From contig CAMWNI010000012.1 in assembly GCA_947175545.1 (NCBI GenBank), positions 1 through 64,000 of the forward strand: DNA of 64,000 nucleotides, written 5' to 3'. The stretch comes from an uncultured Porphyromonadaceae bacterium. Its GTDB lineage: Bacteria; Bacteroidota; Bacteroidia; Bacteroidales; Muribaculaceae. Below the pieces are notes generated by a model. That model was not told the origin of the DNA and searched no databases. It worked only from the letters and a program-made list of their open reading frames with translations. Shown one piece after another: positions 1 through 8,771 of the stretch. A program made the position numbers and the translations under genes. Position 1 is the stretch's first letter. Each line of letters starts with the position of its first letter.

Positions 1-42
1 AAGGCTTGAGACCTGACACAGGGTCTCGAGCCTTCTTTTTTT
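1..42 (+). terminator. Rho-independent terminator of the gene left of the window
   Basis: A 13-base left arm (1-13) pairs with 22-34 with one G-T wobble around an 8-base loop, and a T-run follows at 36-42. It would end transcription of a gene lying upstream of this window. Bases 43-144 show no ORF, RNA or repeat I can support. Confidence 0.85.
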
Positions 43-144
43 ATTCCTGCGTCGCATTGGCCCCCGGGGCGTGCCGCATCGGAAATGCGACAGGCCGTCA
101 GTGATTTATTGTTTGGCCTGTCATTGTGGACGGTGAGCCAAAGT

Positions 145-176
145 TTTGGTCGGTTCGGATTTTTTTTGTAACTTTG
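145..176 (+). promoter_or_regulatory. Bacteroidetes promoter of efp
   Basis: TTTG at 145-148 (-33 element), a 20-base spacer and TAACTTTG at 169-176 (-7 element) match the Bacteroidetes housekeeping consensus. The expected start of transcription is near 181, leaving an A/T-rich leader of about 40 bases before the ATG at 220. Confidence 0.85.
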
Positions 177-219
177 CGCAGTAATAAACAATCACTAAAA
201 CAGCGAAATTAAATTTTTT

Positions 220-786
220 ATGGCAACTACTGCTGATTTTAAGAATGGAATGTGCCTTGATATTGATGGCCAGTATTATTTCATTGTAGAATTTCTTCAT
301 GTAAAACCCGGTAAGGGTCCGGCTTTCGTACGCACGAAGCTGAAAAATGTGCGTACCGGTCGTGTAATTGATAAGACTTGGAACTCTGGTGTTAAAGTTG
401 AAGAGGTTCGCATTGAGCGTCGTCCTTACCAGTATTCTTACAAGGATGAACTTGGCTATCACTTCCTTCATACTGAAACTTGGGAGGAAATCATTGTTCC
501 CGGCGAGAGCATTGAAGGTGTTGAGTTCCTGAAGGACGGAGACATTTGTGAAGCGATGGTTCATGCTGCAAGCGAAACTGTTCTGACTTGTGAAATGCCG
601 ACCTCCGTGGTTCTTGAAATCACATACACCGAGCCTGGAATCAAGGGAGACACCGCAACTAACACTCTGAAGCCTGCAACCGTTGAGACCGGTGCAACTG
701 TTCGTGTTCCTCTTTTCTGCAATACAGGTGATAAGGTAAAAATCGACACTCGTAACGGTTCATACGTTGAGCGCGTGAAAGAGTAA
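220..786 (+). CDS. efp: Elongation factor P
   Basis: EF-P (188 aa) binds the ribosome between the P and E sites and relieves stalling at polyproline stretches. The protein shows the KOW-like N-terminal domain and the KPGKGPAF loop with Lys32 at its tip, the position modified in many bacteria, followed by two OB-fold domains ending near GSYVERVKE. Length equals the family norm. No EpmA/EpmB-type modification gene is visible nearby, so the modification state of Lys32 cannot be told. The gene stands alone between its own promoter (145-176) and a strong hairpin terminator (812-845). Identity is secure from the full-length match to the family pattern. Confidence 0.97.
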   Translation: MATTADFKNGMCLDIDGQYYFIVEFLHVKPGKGPAFVRTKLKNVRTGRVIDKTWNSGVKVEEVRIERRPYQYSYKDELGYHFLHTETWEEIIVPGESIEGVEFLKDGDICEAMVHAASETVLTCEMPTSVVLEITYTEPGIKGDTATNTLKPATVETGATVRVPLFCNTGDKVKIDTRNGSYVERVKE

Positions 787-811
787 TCGGTTCATGACAA
801 CGATATTTAAC

Positions 812-845
812 GGGGGCGCGAGAAAAATCGCGCCCCTAAGTTTTG
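812..845 (+). terminator. Terminator after efp
   Basis: GGGGCGCGA at 813-821 and TCGCGCCCC at 828-836 form a perfect 9-base-pair GC-rich stem with a GAAAAA loop, followed by TAAGTTTTG. It lies 26 bases after the efp stop. Its 3' edge abuts the -33 element of the nusB promoter. Confidence 0.8.
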
Positions 846-873
846 TGCTTTTCGCGGATTCTGCGTAACTTTG
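842..873 (+). promoter_or_regulatory. Bacteroidetes promoter of the nusB-bioD run
   Basis: TTTG at 842-845, 20-base spacer, TAACTTTG at 866-873. Transcription should start near 878, giving a leader of about 45 bases before nusB. No other consensus promoter is evident before bioD, so this may drive all eight genes to 8661. Confidence 0.8.
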
Positions 874-922
874 CACTCGAAACAAACAAAAACATCGAAC
901 TTTTAAATATAATCTCATTATA

Positions 923-2374
923 ATGGTCAATCGTGTACTAATTCGCTTGAAGGTTGTGCAGTTGCTGTACAGTTATATGCTTACTCGAAGCGAATTTAAA
1001 ATTGAGATGCCCGTTGAAACTTCTTCGCCGGACCGCAGATATTCTTATCAGGCTTACGCCGAGTTGCTGCTACTGATCCTTGAACTTTCCGGTCGAAGGG
1101 TGATTACGGAGGGCGCAGTTTCCGCTCAGGTCAAGGGTGCAATCAGCGGCGTGCGATTCGTCGATTCTAAAATGTCAGCTGCGTTGATGGCCAATGATGA
1201 GGTCCGTGCATTGATTGCGCAGAACGGAGACCGTATGCGTAAGTTTGACTCGGCGGTTCCTGAGGCGGTTGCTCGTCTGAAGAACTCGACGTTCTATCGT
1301 GTTTTTTCAAAGATTAAGGGCGTTGAGGTCGGCGATGAGATTTCTTTTTGGACCTCAGCGATACGTTCGACTCTGATTAAGACGGAGGCGGTTGTAGACG
1401 CACTGCGTACTAATCCTGATTTCACTGTGCGTGGCATGGAAATGGGCGCCAAGATGCTGGTTGATACTCTTAAAGGCTTTTCGGACACACGCTCAGTGCT
1501 TGCAACCTGCCGGAATGACCTGCGTCGTTCGCTTGACCGCGCTTACGACCTTTACAATACGCTTCTTTGGTTTCCCGTTGAAATTGTCAAGGCTCAGAAT
1601 GACCGCCTTGAGGCAAATGCCGCCAAGTATCTGCCTACGGATGAAGATCTGAATCCGGATCGCCGTTTTGTTGACTCCGAGTTCGTTAAGGCAATCGAAG
1701 CTCACGAAGGGTTGGCCGAGTGGAACGCGACGCACCCGTTTGAGTTTGGCGACGACCCGGTTTTGATTGAGCATCTTCTCGACTCGGTTCTTGCGTCAAG
1801 TTACTATCAGGACTATATGGCCGCTCCGGGCCGCAAGACCATAGACGAGCAGTCTGATCTCTGGCGCGCGCTAATGCGCCATGTGATTCTTCCTTCGGAG
1901 GACCTTGCCGAAGCGCTTGAAAATAAATCGATTTTCTGGAATGATGATCTGGAGGTTATGTCGAGTTTTGCGCTGAAGACATTGCGCCAGATTGCCAAGG
2001 AGGGTGGTGAGGCCAAGCTGCTTCCTGAGTTTAAGGATGAGGAAGATGCCGAGTTTGGTGCGAAGCTTTTCGATGCAGTTGTCAGCAATATGGATGAGTA
2101 TCGCGAATTGATTGACAGTTTTGTGAACACTCGTCGCTGGGATACCGAACGCTTGGCGCTGATGGACATTGTCATTCTGCGTACGGCGCTTGCCGAGGTG
2201 CTTGAGTTCCCGAAGATTCCACTTCAGGTGACAGCCAATGAATATGTCGAAATTGCCAATTGGTATTCTACGTCGCGCTCCGGATCATTCGTGAACGGAA
2301 TGCTTGCTGCGATTACTGATAAACTTCGGGCCGAAGGTCGGATTCAAAAGTCATTTATTAACTCTAAAAACTGA
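923..2374 (+). CDS. nusB: NusB-domain transcription antitermination factor, long form
   Basis: The last 150 or so residues (about 325-475) carry the NusB fold, with the TRRWDTERLALMDIVILRTA and PLQVTANEYVEIANWY-type helices that bind boxA RNA with NusE (S10) in antitermination complexes. The first 30 residues (NRVLIRLKVVQLLYSYML) also match the NusB first helix. Between them lies a long, mostly helical insertion, so the protein is 483 aa, against about 130-160 aa in most bacteria; Bacteroidetes forms are also extended, usually to about 300 aa as I recall. The function of the insertion is unknown. The gene leads the run nusB-yajC-ybbR-coaE. Assignment of the C-terminal domain is firm; the role of the middle is not. 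Confidence 0.85.
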   Translation: MVNRVLIRLKVVQLLYSYMLTRSEFKIEMPVETSSPDRRYSYQAYAELLLLILELSGRRVITEGAVSAQVKGAISGVRFVDSKMSAALMANDEVRALIAQNGDRMRKFDSAVPEAVARLKNSTFYRVFSKIKGVEVGDEISFWTSAIRSTLIKTEAVVDALRTNPDFTVRGMEMGAKMLVDTLKGFSDTRSVLATCRNDLRRSLDRAYDLYNTLLWFPVEIVKAQNDRLEANAAKYLPTDEDLNPDRRFVDSEFVKAIEAHEGLAEWNATHPFEFGDDPVLIEHLLDSVLASSYYQDYMAAPGRKTIDEQSDLWRALMRHVILPSEDLAEALENKSIFWNDDLEVMSSFALKTLRQIAKEGGEAKLLPEFKDEEDAEFGAKLFDAVVSNMDEYRELIDSFVNTRRWDTERLALMDIVILRTALAEVLEFPKIPLQVTANEYVEIANWYSTSRSGSFVNGMLAAITDKLRAEGRIQKSFINSKN

Positions 2375-2385
2375 ATATTACCATT

Positions 2386-2688
2386 ATGGAACAGATTCAA
2401 AGCTGGGGAATGTTGATTCTCCTCATTGTTGTCTTTTATTTTTTCATGATTCGTCCGCAGCAGAAGCGCCAGAAGGAAACTAAGAAATTTCGCGACGCTC
2501 TGAAGAAAGGAGACCGCGTGTTGACAGCTGGCGGTATCCACGGTCGAATCGCTGAAATTGGCGAGACCACATTCGCCCTGGAAGTTGCTCCCGGCGTTAA
2601 AATCAAAGTAGAGAAGTCTATGATATATCCTTCGGCCGAAGAAGCTCAGGCCGATGCAGCAAATGCTGTAAACGCAGAGCAGAAGTAA
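2386..2688 (+). CDS. yajC: Preprotein translocase subunit YajC
   Basis: YajC (100 aa) is a small single-span inner-membrane partner of SecDF. One hydrophobic segment at residues 6-21 (WGMLILLIVVFYFFMI) is followed by the family's RPQQKRQKE motif and a small soluble domain with the RVLTAGGIHGRIAEI sequence typical of YajC. The ATG lies 11 bases after nusB, so the two are cotranscribed. Length and domain plan are normal. secD/secF are not in the window. Confidence 0.95.
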   Translation: MEQIQSWGMLILLIVVFYFFMIRPQQKRQKETKKFRDALKKGDRVLTAGGIHGRIAEIGETTFALEVAPGVKIKVEKSMIYPSAEEAQADAANAVNAEQK

Positions 2689-2707
2689 TCAATAAGGAAA
2701 TTCAGGC

Positions 2708-3724
2708 GTGGCAGAGGAAGACCGCAGTGGCCAGTTTCGCGCCTTTTATCGGCGTTTTCGCGAACTGATTTTCAGTTCGCGTGGCAAGGATGTGCTGATA
2801 TTTCTTCTGTTTACGTGCGTAAGTTACGTCTTTTGGGTCATCATGTCGTTGAATGACGACGCTCAGCGCGATCTTGATGTGCGTCTTGAAATTACTGATG
2901 TCCCGGAGGGCGTAATGTTTATTTCTGACGTGCCGAAATTCATCCAGGTCAATGTTCGCGACAAGGGAACAGTACTTGCCGGTTACTACTGGAACGGCAC
3001 TCCGGGACTTAAGCTTTGTTACGAAGAATTGATTCACTATCCGCTGAAGGACCGTGTTGCGCTACCGGAGCAGGAACTGACTGCGAGAGTCAGGTCGCTT
3101 TTTCCCTCAACAACCCAGATCGCAGGTATTCGGCCCGACTCTCTGAGTCTGATTGTAACGGACTTGCCTGGTGCAACGGCTATTGTTGTTCCGGACGTTC
3201 AGGTTGTTCCGAGTCCTCAGTGTGTGATTTCCGGCCCGATAACAGTCAGTCCGGACACGGTGACGGTCTATTCTGCGCGTCATCTTGCCGCCGTCCCACG
3301 CACTGTGCGGACAATGACCATCAGCCGGAGTGAACTGACCGACACGTTGGTCGCTGAAGTTAGGATCCATCCTGAAAGCGGCGTACGGATTGTTCCGGAC
3401 CGAGTGACGATTACAGTGCCTGTCGAGCCGCTGATTGCGAAGAAGCGCACAGTTCCTGTAACGCTCCTTCACGGCACATCGGCGTCAACTCACGGAGTTG
3501 TAATGTTCCCTTCGCAGGTTACGGTCAGCTATCTGTTGCCGATGAGCCTCTACTCGTCGGAGAGCGCCGTGATTACGGTTAATGCTGATTTCTATGAGCG
3601 GTCAGGGTCTAAGATTCCGCTGACTTTAGGAGCCATTCCTGACTACTATCAGGGAGTTACGATTACGCCTGATTCAATTGAATATCTGATTGAGCAGAAG
3701 TCGGTCTTCCCGGTTGAGGAATAG
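2708..3724 (+). CDS. YbbR-domain membrane-anchored protein
   Basis: A 338-aa protein with one transmembrane segment near residues 27-46 and an extracytoplasmic part of tandem YbbR-like beta domains (for example DVPEGVMFISDVPKFIQVNVR and later PVTLLHGTSA repeats). YbbR proteins in Firmicutes (CdaR) regulate the diadenylate cyclase CdaA; no CdaA is in this window, so that role should not be carried over. A GTG start at 2708 is the only one that fits: it is 19 bases after yajC and gives a cytoplasmic N-terminus of about 26 residues. Position between yajC and coaE is, to my knowledge, common in Bacteroidales. Family assignment is fairly sure; function is open. Confidence 0.8.
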   Translation: MAEEDRSGQFRAFYRRFRELIFSSRGKDVLIFLLFTCVSYVFWVIMSLNDDAQRDLDVRLEITDVPEGVMFISDVPKFIQVNVRDKGTVLAGYYWNGTPGLKLCYEELIHYPLKDRVALPEQELTARVRSLFPSTTQIAGIRPDSLSLIVTDLPGATAIVVPDVQVVPSPQCVISGPITVSPDTVTVYSARHLAAVPRTVRTMTISRSELTDTLVAEVRIHPESGVRIVPDRVTITVPVEPLIAKKRTVPVTLLHGTSASTHGVVMFPSQVTVSYLLPMSLYSSESAVITVNADFYERSGSKIPLTLGAIPDYYQGVTITPDSIEYLIEQKSVFPVEE

Positions 3725-3751
3725 AATAAATCAAGAGGTAGAGAGAAAAAG

Positions 3752-4342
3752 ATGAGTCGTCCGCGAATCATAGCTGTTACCGGAGGAATAGGTTCGGGAA
3801 AATCAGTTGTCTGTCGGGTTTTACGCTCAATGGGCTTCTCGGTATATGATTGTGACAGCCGCGCGCGCGCATTGCAGGATACTGACCAGGAAATGCGTCG
3901 ACGCATAGCGTTGGAGGTGACGAGGGCGGCGCTTAACCCGGACGGGACGCTCAATCGGGCGGCGCTTGCGGAGTCTGTCTTTTCTGATCGCGAAAAGCTG
4001 CGCACACTCAACCGTATTGTCCATGGTGCGGTTGCTGACGATTTATGCAGGCAGATTGAGGCCGACAGGAGTGGTCGGGGCGTATTTTTTGTCGAAACTG
4101 CTATCCTGTATGAAAGTGGTTTTGACAAATTGGTTGACGAAGTCTGGGAGATTACGGCTCCTGAGGATATCCGTATCCGCCGAGTGACAGCCCGCAGCGG
4201 ATTGTCGGCCGAACAGATTCGAGCGAGAATCGCAGCGCAGTCAGCCACGTATGAAAAAACGAAGAAACATCACATTATTATAAATGACGGCAGAACCCCG
4301 CTTCTGCCACAGATTCTTGATGAACTTACACGACGAATTTGA
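3752..4342 (+). CDS. coaE: Dephospho-CoA kinase
   Basis: CoaE (196 aa) phosphorylates the 3'-hydroxyl of dephospho-CoA, the last step of coenzyme A synthesis. The Walker A motif GGIGSGKS sits at residues 11-18, followed by the CoaE signature [10 protein letters not shown] and the lid region. Length is normal. It starts 27 bases after the YbbR gene and its last 23 bases overlap bioA. The bifunctional coaBC gene is also in the window at 57266-58471, in a separate operon. Confidence 0.95.
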   Translation: MSRPRIIAVTGGIGSGKSVVCRVLRSMGFSVYDCDSRARALQDTDQEMRRRIALEVTRAALNPDGTLNRAALAESVFSDREKLRTLNRIVHGAVADDLCRQIEADRSGRGVFFVETAILYESGFDKLVDEVWEITAPEDIRIRRVTARSGLSAEQIRARIAAQSATYEKTKKHHIIINDGRTPLLPQILDELTRRI

Positions 4343-5591
4343 CCGCCGGCATCTCTGGCATCCATATACATCAACAATTGACCCCCTGCCGACCTATAAA
4401 GTAGAGCGGGCCGAAGGTTGTAATATTTATCTTGCCGACGGAACTTGCCTGATTGACGGCATGGCGTCATGGTGGTGTCAGATTCATGGCTATAACCATC
4501 CGAGACTGAACGCAGCTTTGACCGCGCAGATGAGCAAAGTCAGCCACATCATGTTCGGTGGACTTACTCATGAACCGGCCATTGAGCTTGGAAAACTTCT
4601 TCTTGAGATGGCACCGCCGACAATGAACAACATTTTTTATGCCGATTCGGGTTCGGTTGCAACCGAGGTTGCGATGAAAATGGCTGTACAGGCGCGTATC
4701 AGTACGACAGGCTCGCATCAAGCCACTAACTTCGCGACAATTCGGAGCGGATATCACGGCGACACATGGAACGCCATGTCGGTTTGCGACCCTGTGACAG
4801 GTATGCATAGCGCCTTCGGTTCGTCTCTCCCGATTCGCTATTTTGCGCCGCAACCGCGCGTGCGTTTCGGGCAGGAATGGGACCCCGCCGATTTTGAACA
4901 GATGGAGATTCTTCTGCGAGAGCATTCCGACGAGCTTGCCGGAGTGATTCTTGAACCGATTGTTCAGGGTGCGGGCGGAATGTGGTTTTACCATCCGGAA
5001 TATCTTCGTCGCCTACGCCGCCTCTGTACGGAATTAGGCCTATATCTTATCTTTGATGAGGTCGCAACCGGATTCTGGCGCACGGGAAAGTGTTTCGCGG
5101 CCGAACATGCGGGAGTCGAGCCTGACATAATGACTATCGGAAAGGGTCTTACCGGAGGTTACATGACGATGAGTGCGGTGCTGACCACGGCCAAGGTGGC
5201 CGATGACATTTCGCGTGGCGAGGCCGGTGTAATGATGCATGGCCCGACGTTCATGGCCAATCCGCTTGCTTGTGCCGTTGCCCTTGAGAGTTTGAAAATG
5301 CTTTGCGAGCAGGATATGGCTTCACGTATCGCGCATATTGAGACCGAACTTAGTCGATTGATGGCTCCTGCGCGCGAACTGGATGGAGTTGCTGACGTCA
5401 GGGTTCTTGGAGCAATCGGCGTTATCGAAATGAAAGAGCCGGTCAACGTGGGCGAGTTCCAGAAGGAGTGTGTGCGTCGCGGAATCTGGGTGCGTCCGTT
5501 CGGGCGCAACGTCTATGTAATGCCACCCTATGTTATAACGGACAAAGAGTTGCAGACCCTTGTCGGTGAAACCATTGAGATAATCCGATGA
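4320..5591 (+). CDS. bioA: Adenosylmethionine-8-amino-7-oxononanoate aminotransferase
   Basis: BioA (423 aa) is a PLP enzyme that transfers the amino group of S-adenosylmethionine to KAPA to give DAPA in biotin synthesis. Visible motifs are HLWHPYTS near the N-terminus, the FADSGS-type phosphate site ([16 protein letters not shown]), [14 protein letters not shown] with the PLP-contacting Asp, and the Schiff-base lysine Lys275 in [10 protein letters not shown]. The ATG at 4320 is preferred over an upstream in-frame codon because [18 protein letters not shown] aligns with the family start; it lies inside the end of coaE, implying translational coupling. It is followed by bioF with an ATGA overlap. 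Confidence 0.95.
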   Translation: MNLHDEFDRRHLWHPYTSTIDPLPTYKVERAEGCNIYLADGTCLIDGMASWWCQIHGYNHPRLNAALTAQMSKVSHIMFGGLTHEPAIELGKLLLEMAPPTMNNIFYADSGSVATEVAMKMAVQARISTTGSHQATNFATIRSGYHGDTWNAMSVCDPVTGMHSAFGSSLPIRYFAPQPRVRFGQEWDPADFEQMEILLREHSDELAGVILEPIVQGAGGMWFYHPEYLRRLRRLCTELGLYLIFDEVATGFWRTGKCFAAEHAGVEPDIMTIGKGLTGGYMTMSAVLTTAKVADDISRGEAGVMMHGPTFMANPLACAVALESLKMLCEQDMASRIAHIETELSRLMAPARELDGVADVRVLGAIGVIEMKEPVNVGEFQKECVRRGIWVRPFGRNVYVMPPYVITDKELQTLVGETIEIIR

Positions 5592-6688
5592 ATAGTTATC
5601 AGACTACCCTGGAGTGTTTGCGAACCGAACATAATTTTCGCGCGATTCCGGAGGATACGACCGGACGTGACCTCATTGATCTTTCAGGCAATGACTATCT
5701 CGGGATTGCGGCCGACTCGGACATGCGGCGCGAATTTATGGAGCAGTCAACCGGTCTTTCGCTCAGTGCATCGGCTTCGAGGCTGCTTGCTGCCGATCAG
5801 GCAGAATTCCGTCTGTTCGAGGAGTTGCTGCGCGATTATTATGGCGGACGAGCCTTGATGTTTAATTCAGGCTATCATGCAAACTCAGGCGCCGTTGCCG
5901 CGCTGGCTAAGGGCAGAACGCTTATTGTGGCTGACAAGCTGGTTCATGCGTCGATTATTGACGGCATTATGCTCAGTAAAGCCCCGTTTGAGCGATTCAG
6001 ACATAACGATGTCGCCCATTTGGAGCGTATTCTTGAAAAAAAGGCTGCGGCTTATGACAATGTGCTGATTATTGTCGAATCTGTCTATTCGATGGATGGC
6101 GACAAGGCTCCTCTTGACGAGATTGCTCGCATCAAACGCCGCTTCCCAGGTGCGCTTCTATATGTTGACGAGGCCCATGCGCTTGGTGTATGCGGGCGCG
6201 ACGGACTCGGACTCGCCTTTGGCATAGATGGTGTTGACTTTATTGTCGGCACTCTTGGAAAAGCAATTGGTTCGGTCGGAGCGTTCATTGTGTGTCGTAT
6301 GCCGGAAATGTATGACTACTTTGTGAATACGGCCCGGTCTCTGATTTTTTCCACTGCTTTGCCTCCGATAAATGTGGCCTGGAGCAGATTTGTTATGGAG
6401 CGCCTTCCGGCGATGACTGACCGACGAGAGCGCCTTATGAATTTGTCGCACATGCTGGCCGGGGCATTGGGCGATGTGAGCGAATCGCATATTCGCCCCC
6501 TGATAACCGGCTCAAGCGAGTCCGCTCTCTCACTTTCGGCCAAATTGCTTGAACGAGGGTTTAAGGTCTTGCCTATTCGTACGCCGACTGTTCCTCCGGG
6601 AACTGAGCGCCTGAGATTCTCTCTAAGTGCTGATATTGAACCGGACGCAATTGTGCGTCTTGGCGAAGTTTTGCGTTCAATTAATTGA
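5588..6688 (+). CDS. bioF: 8-amino-7-oxononanoate synthase
   Basis: BioF (366 aa) condenses pimeloyl-ACP with L-alanine to KAPA, releasing CO2. It belongs to the alpha-oxoamine synthase family: [39 protein letters not shown] and the PLP lysine Lys225 in [11 protein letters not shown] are all present. It overlaps bioA by four bases (ATGA) and is followed three bases later by the bioG-bioC fusion. Slightly shorter than E. coli BioF (384 aa) but with all core motifs. Confidence 0.95.
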   Translation: MNSYQTTLECLRTEHNFRAIPEDTTGRDLIDLSGNDYLGIAADSDMRREFMEQSTGLSLSASASRLLAADQAEFRLFEELLRDYYGGRALMFNSGYHANSGAVAALAKGRTLIVADKLVHASIIDGIMLSKAPFERFRHNDVAHLERILEKKAAAYDNVLIIVESVYSMDGDKAPLDEIARIKRRFPGALLYVDEAHALGVCGRDGLGLAFGIDGVDFIVGTLGKAIGSVGAFIVCRMPEMYDYFVNTARSLIFSTALPPINVAWSRFVMERLPAMTDRRERLMNLSHMLAGALGDVSESHIRPLITGSSESALSLSAKLLERGFKVLPIRTPTVPPGTERLRFSLSADIEPDAIVRLGEVLRSIN

Positions 6689-6691
6689 ATT

Positions 6692-8026
6692 TTGAAATTA
6701 GATTTCTTACATAAACAGTCTGAAAACAGTCGGTTGCTGTTGGTTTTTAATGGTTGGAGCGTGCCTGCGCCGGCCTCCGGTTCGATTGTCGGATTGCCTG
6801 GCTATGACATTGCCGTCGTTTCAGAATATGATGATTTCACTCTGCCGCCTGTTGGTAATTATGTAGAGGTTGTCGTGCTTGCATGGTCGCTCGGAGTTCA
6901 TGCTGCCGAACTTGCTCTGCGTGAAACAACTCTTCCGCTGACTCTGACGATTGCCGTCAACGGAACACCTTCGCCTATAAGCGATACGGAGGGTATTCCG
7001 GAGTCCATTTTCAGGCTGACGGCTGAACGGTTGACTGAACAATCATTGGTTAAGTTCCGTCGTCGTATGGGTGCATCAGACATGCCTCGAGGCAGCAGGA
7101 CGATTGAAGCCCTGCGGCGGGAACTGCTCAACTTTCCGTCCGAGAAAGTGGAGTTCCGATGGGATCGTGCCGTTATCTCGACCGACGACAAGATTTTTCC
7201 TCCTGAAAACCAGCGTAGGGCATGGACCGGTCGCGCGGAGATTACGGAGATTGAAGGTAGTCACACTCCCGATTTTCATTCGATTATTGACGGCTTTCTG
7301 ATTAATAAGGAACGTGTTGGCTCGCGGTTTGCCCGCGGACGGGATACCTATGATGAGGCTGCTTCAGTCCAGGCTCGCGTTGCTGACCATTTGATGGAAC
7401 TTTGGCTTAAACATAAGCGGGGAGAGATTGGAGGCGCGACGATTCTTGAAATCGGAGTCGGCTCGGGAATGTTTACGGCTCTGTATAAGTCTAAATTGAA
7501 GCCGTCAGAATTGATTTTGTGGGATATATCGCCTACTGAAAGCAAGTTTGGCCCGATATGTGAGGCTGATGGAGAGACGGCAATCCGTCAGATTGCCTCC
7601 GGAACTATGAGTGTTGTCGCGTCGGCATCGACAATCCAATGGTTTAACTCACCTGCCGCGTTTCTGATTCAGGTTGAGCGGGTGTTGGCCCCTGAAGGAT
7701 TGGCCGTATTGTCCACTTTCGGACCTGAGACTTTTCGCGAGTTGACTGCGTGTGGCGTTACCCCGTTGCCATATCTCTCGATTGAGTCATGGCGGCGCAT
7801 TGTTCCGGCCGGATTTGAAATCCTTGAGCTTCACGGGGGAAAAATGGTTAAGGTATTTGACTCGCCGATGGATGCCCTGCGTCATTGTCGGGCAACGGGA
7901 GTGAATGGCCGTCCGTCGACCGTTTCAGTTCGTGAGATTGAGCGCAGATGGGAGCGTCGGCCGGACGGACGCGTTTCACTTACTTTTGAACCGATTTATA
8001 TTATTTTAAGAAAAAAAGCAGACTGA
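6692..8026 (+). CDS. BioG-BioC fusion: pimeloyl-ACP methyl ester esterase and malonyl-ACP O-methyltransferase
   Basis: Two biotin enzymes are joined in 444 aa. Residues 1-205 match BioG (DUF452): VFNGW near residue 20, a nucleophile elbow AWSLG with Ser66, and candidate triad partners Asp165/166 and His191. Residues 210-444 match BioC, a class I SAM methyltransferase, with the SAM-binding motif LEIGVGSGMFT at 252-262 and the IQWFNSPAAF acceptor region. BioC caps malonyl-ACP as a methyl ester so the fatty acid cycle can extend it; BioG later removes the methyl from pimeloyl-ACP. The start is TTG at 6692: there is no ATG before residue 125, and MKLDFLHKQSE matches the BioG N-terminus. It sits three bases after bioF and two before bioD. 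Confidence 0.9.
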   Translation: MKLDFLHKQSENSRLLLVFNGWSVPAPASGSIVGLPGYDIAVVSEYDDFTLPPVGNYVEVVVLAWSLGVHAAELALRETTLPLTLTIAVNGTPSPISDTEGIPESIFRLTAERLTEQSLVKFRRRMGASDMPRGSRTIEALRRELLNFPSEKVEFRWDRAVISTDDKIFPPENQRRAWTGRAEITEIEGSHTPDFHSIIDGFLINKERVGSRFARGRDTYDEAASVQARVADHLMELWLKHKRGEIGGATILEIGVGSGMFTALYKSKLKPSELILWDISPTESKFGPICEADGETAIRQIASGTMSVVASASTIQWFNSPAAFLIQVERVLAPEGLAVLSTFGPETFRELTACGVTPLPYLSIESWRRIVPAGFEILELHGGKMVKVFDSPMDALRHCRATGVNGRPSTVSVREIERRWERRPDGRVSLTFEPIYIILRKKAD

Positions 8027-8028
8027 TT

Positions 8029-8661
8029 ATGGTTATTTTCGTCAGCGGCATACATACTGACGCCGGAAAAAGCTATGCAACCGGCTGGCTTGCCCGCAAA
8101 ATGGCTGAACAAGGCATTAGTGTTATTACCCAGAAATTCATTCAGACAGGCAACGTCGGTCAGTCTGAAGACATTGAAGTTCATCGTCGGCTGATGGGGT
8201 GCGGAGAGCTTCCGGAGGACCGGGAGGGACTGACCGCCCCGCAGATTTTTTCCTATCCTTGTTCGCCTCAGCTCGCTGCTGAAATTGACGGCCGTCCGAT
8301 TGATTTTGATGCGATTGACCGTGCCATGGAGACTCTTGACAGTCGTTATGACATAGTGCTTCTTGAAGGTGCCGGCGGACTGATGGTGCCGCTGACTGAT
8401 GATTTCTGGACAATCGACTATATTGCATCGCGCGGTCTACCCGTTTCGCTTGTGACCAACGGCTCGCTTGGATCCATCAACCATACGCTTCTTTCGCTTG
8501 AGGCTCTTGAACGCCGTGCGATTCCTCTCCACTCGGTAATATACAACACGCATTTCGATAGCAAAGACGCCAAAATCGGAGCAGATACGCTTGGATTCAT
8601 CCGCCGCTATCTTGCCCGCCGCCATCCCTCCGTCGAACTTCTTGTCTGCCCCTCTCTCTAA
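8029..8661 (+). CDS. bioD: Dethiobiotin synthetase
   Basis: BioD (210 aa) closes the ureido ring of dethiobiotin from DAPA, CO2 and ATP. The N-terminal P-loop SGIHTDAGKS (residues 5-14), the catalytic lysine region TQKFIQTG and the EGAGGLMVPL motif are visible. ATG is two bases after the fusion gene, so it ends the operon. No biotin synthase gene bioB occurs in the window. The next 110 bases to the convergent gene hold no hairpin or ORF I would defend. Confidence 0.95.
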   Translation: MVIFVSGIHTDAGKSYATGWLARKMAEQGISVITQKFIQTGNVGQSEDIEVHRRLMGCGELPEDREGLTAPQIFSYPCSPQLAAEIDGRPIDFDAIDRAMETLDSRYDIVLLEGAGGLMVPLTDDFWTIDYIASRGLPVSLVTNGSLGSINHTLLSLEALERRAIPLHSVIYNTHFDSKDAKIGADTLGFIRRYLARRHPSVELLVCPSL

Positions 8662-8771
8662 CCGACGGATATTGTTTTGATGCAACTATACTTATAGCTT
8701 TGTCGCGCAATTGAAGCTAAATGAGTTGAATCAAGCAATTCGATCAGTGGATGAAAGTTGAATTGTGAGCC

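Noticed and set aside
8662-8771. Convergent gap after bioD searched for a terminator or small RNA
   Set aside because: Only a six-base inverted repeat with an 18-base loop is visible, which is at chance level.
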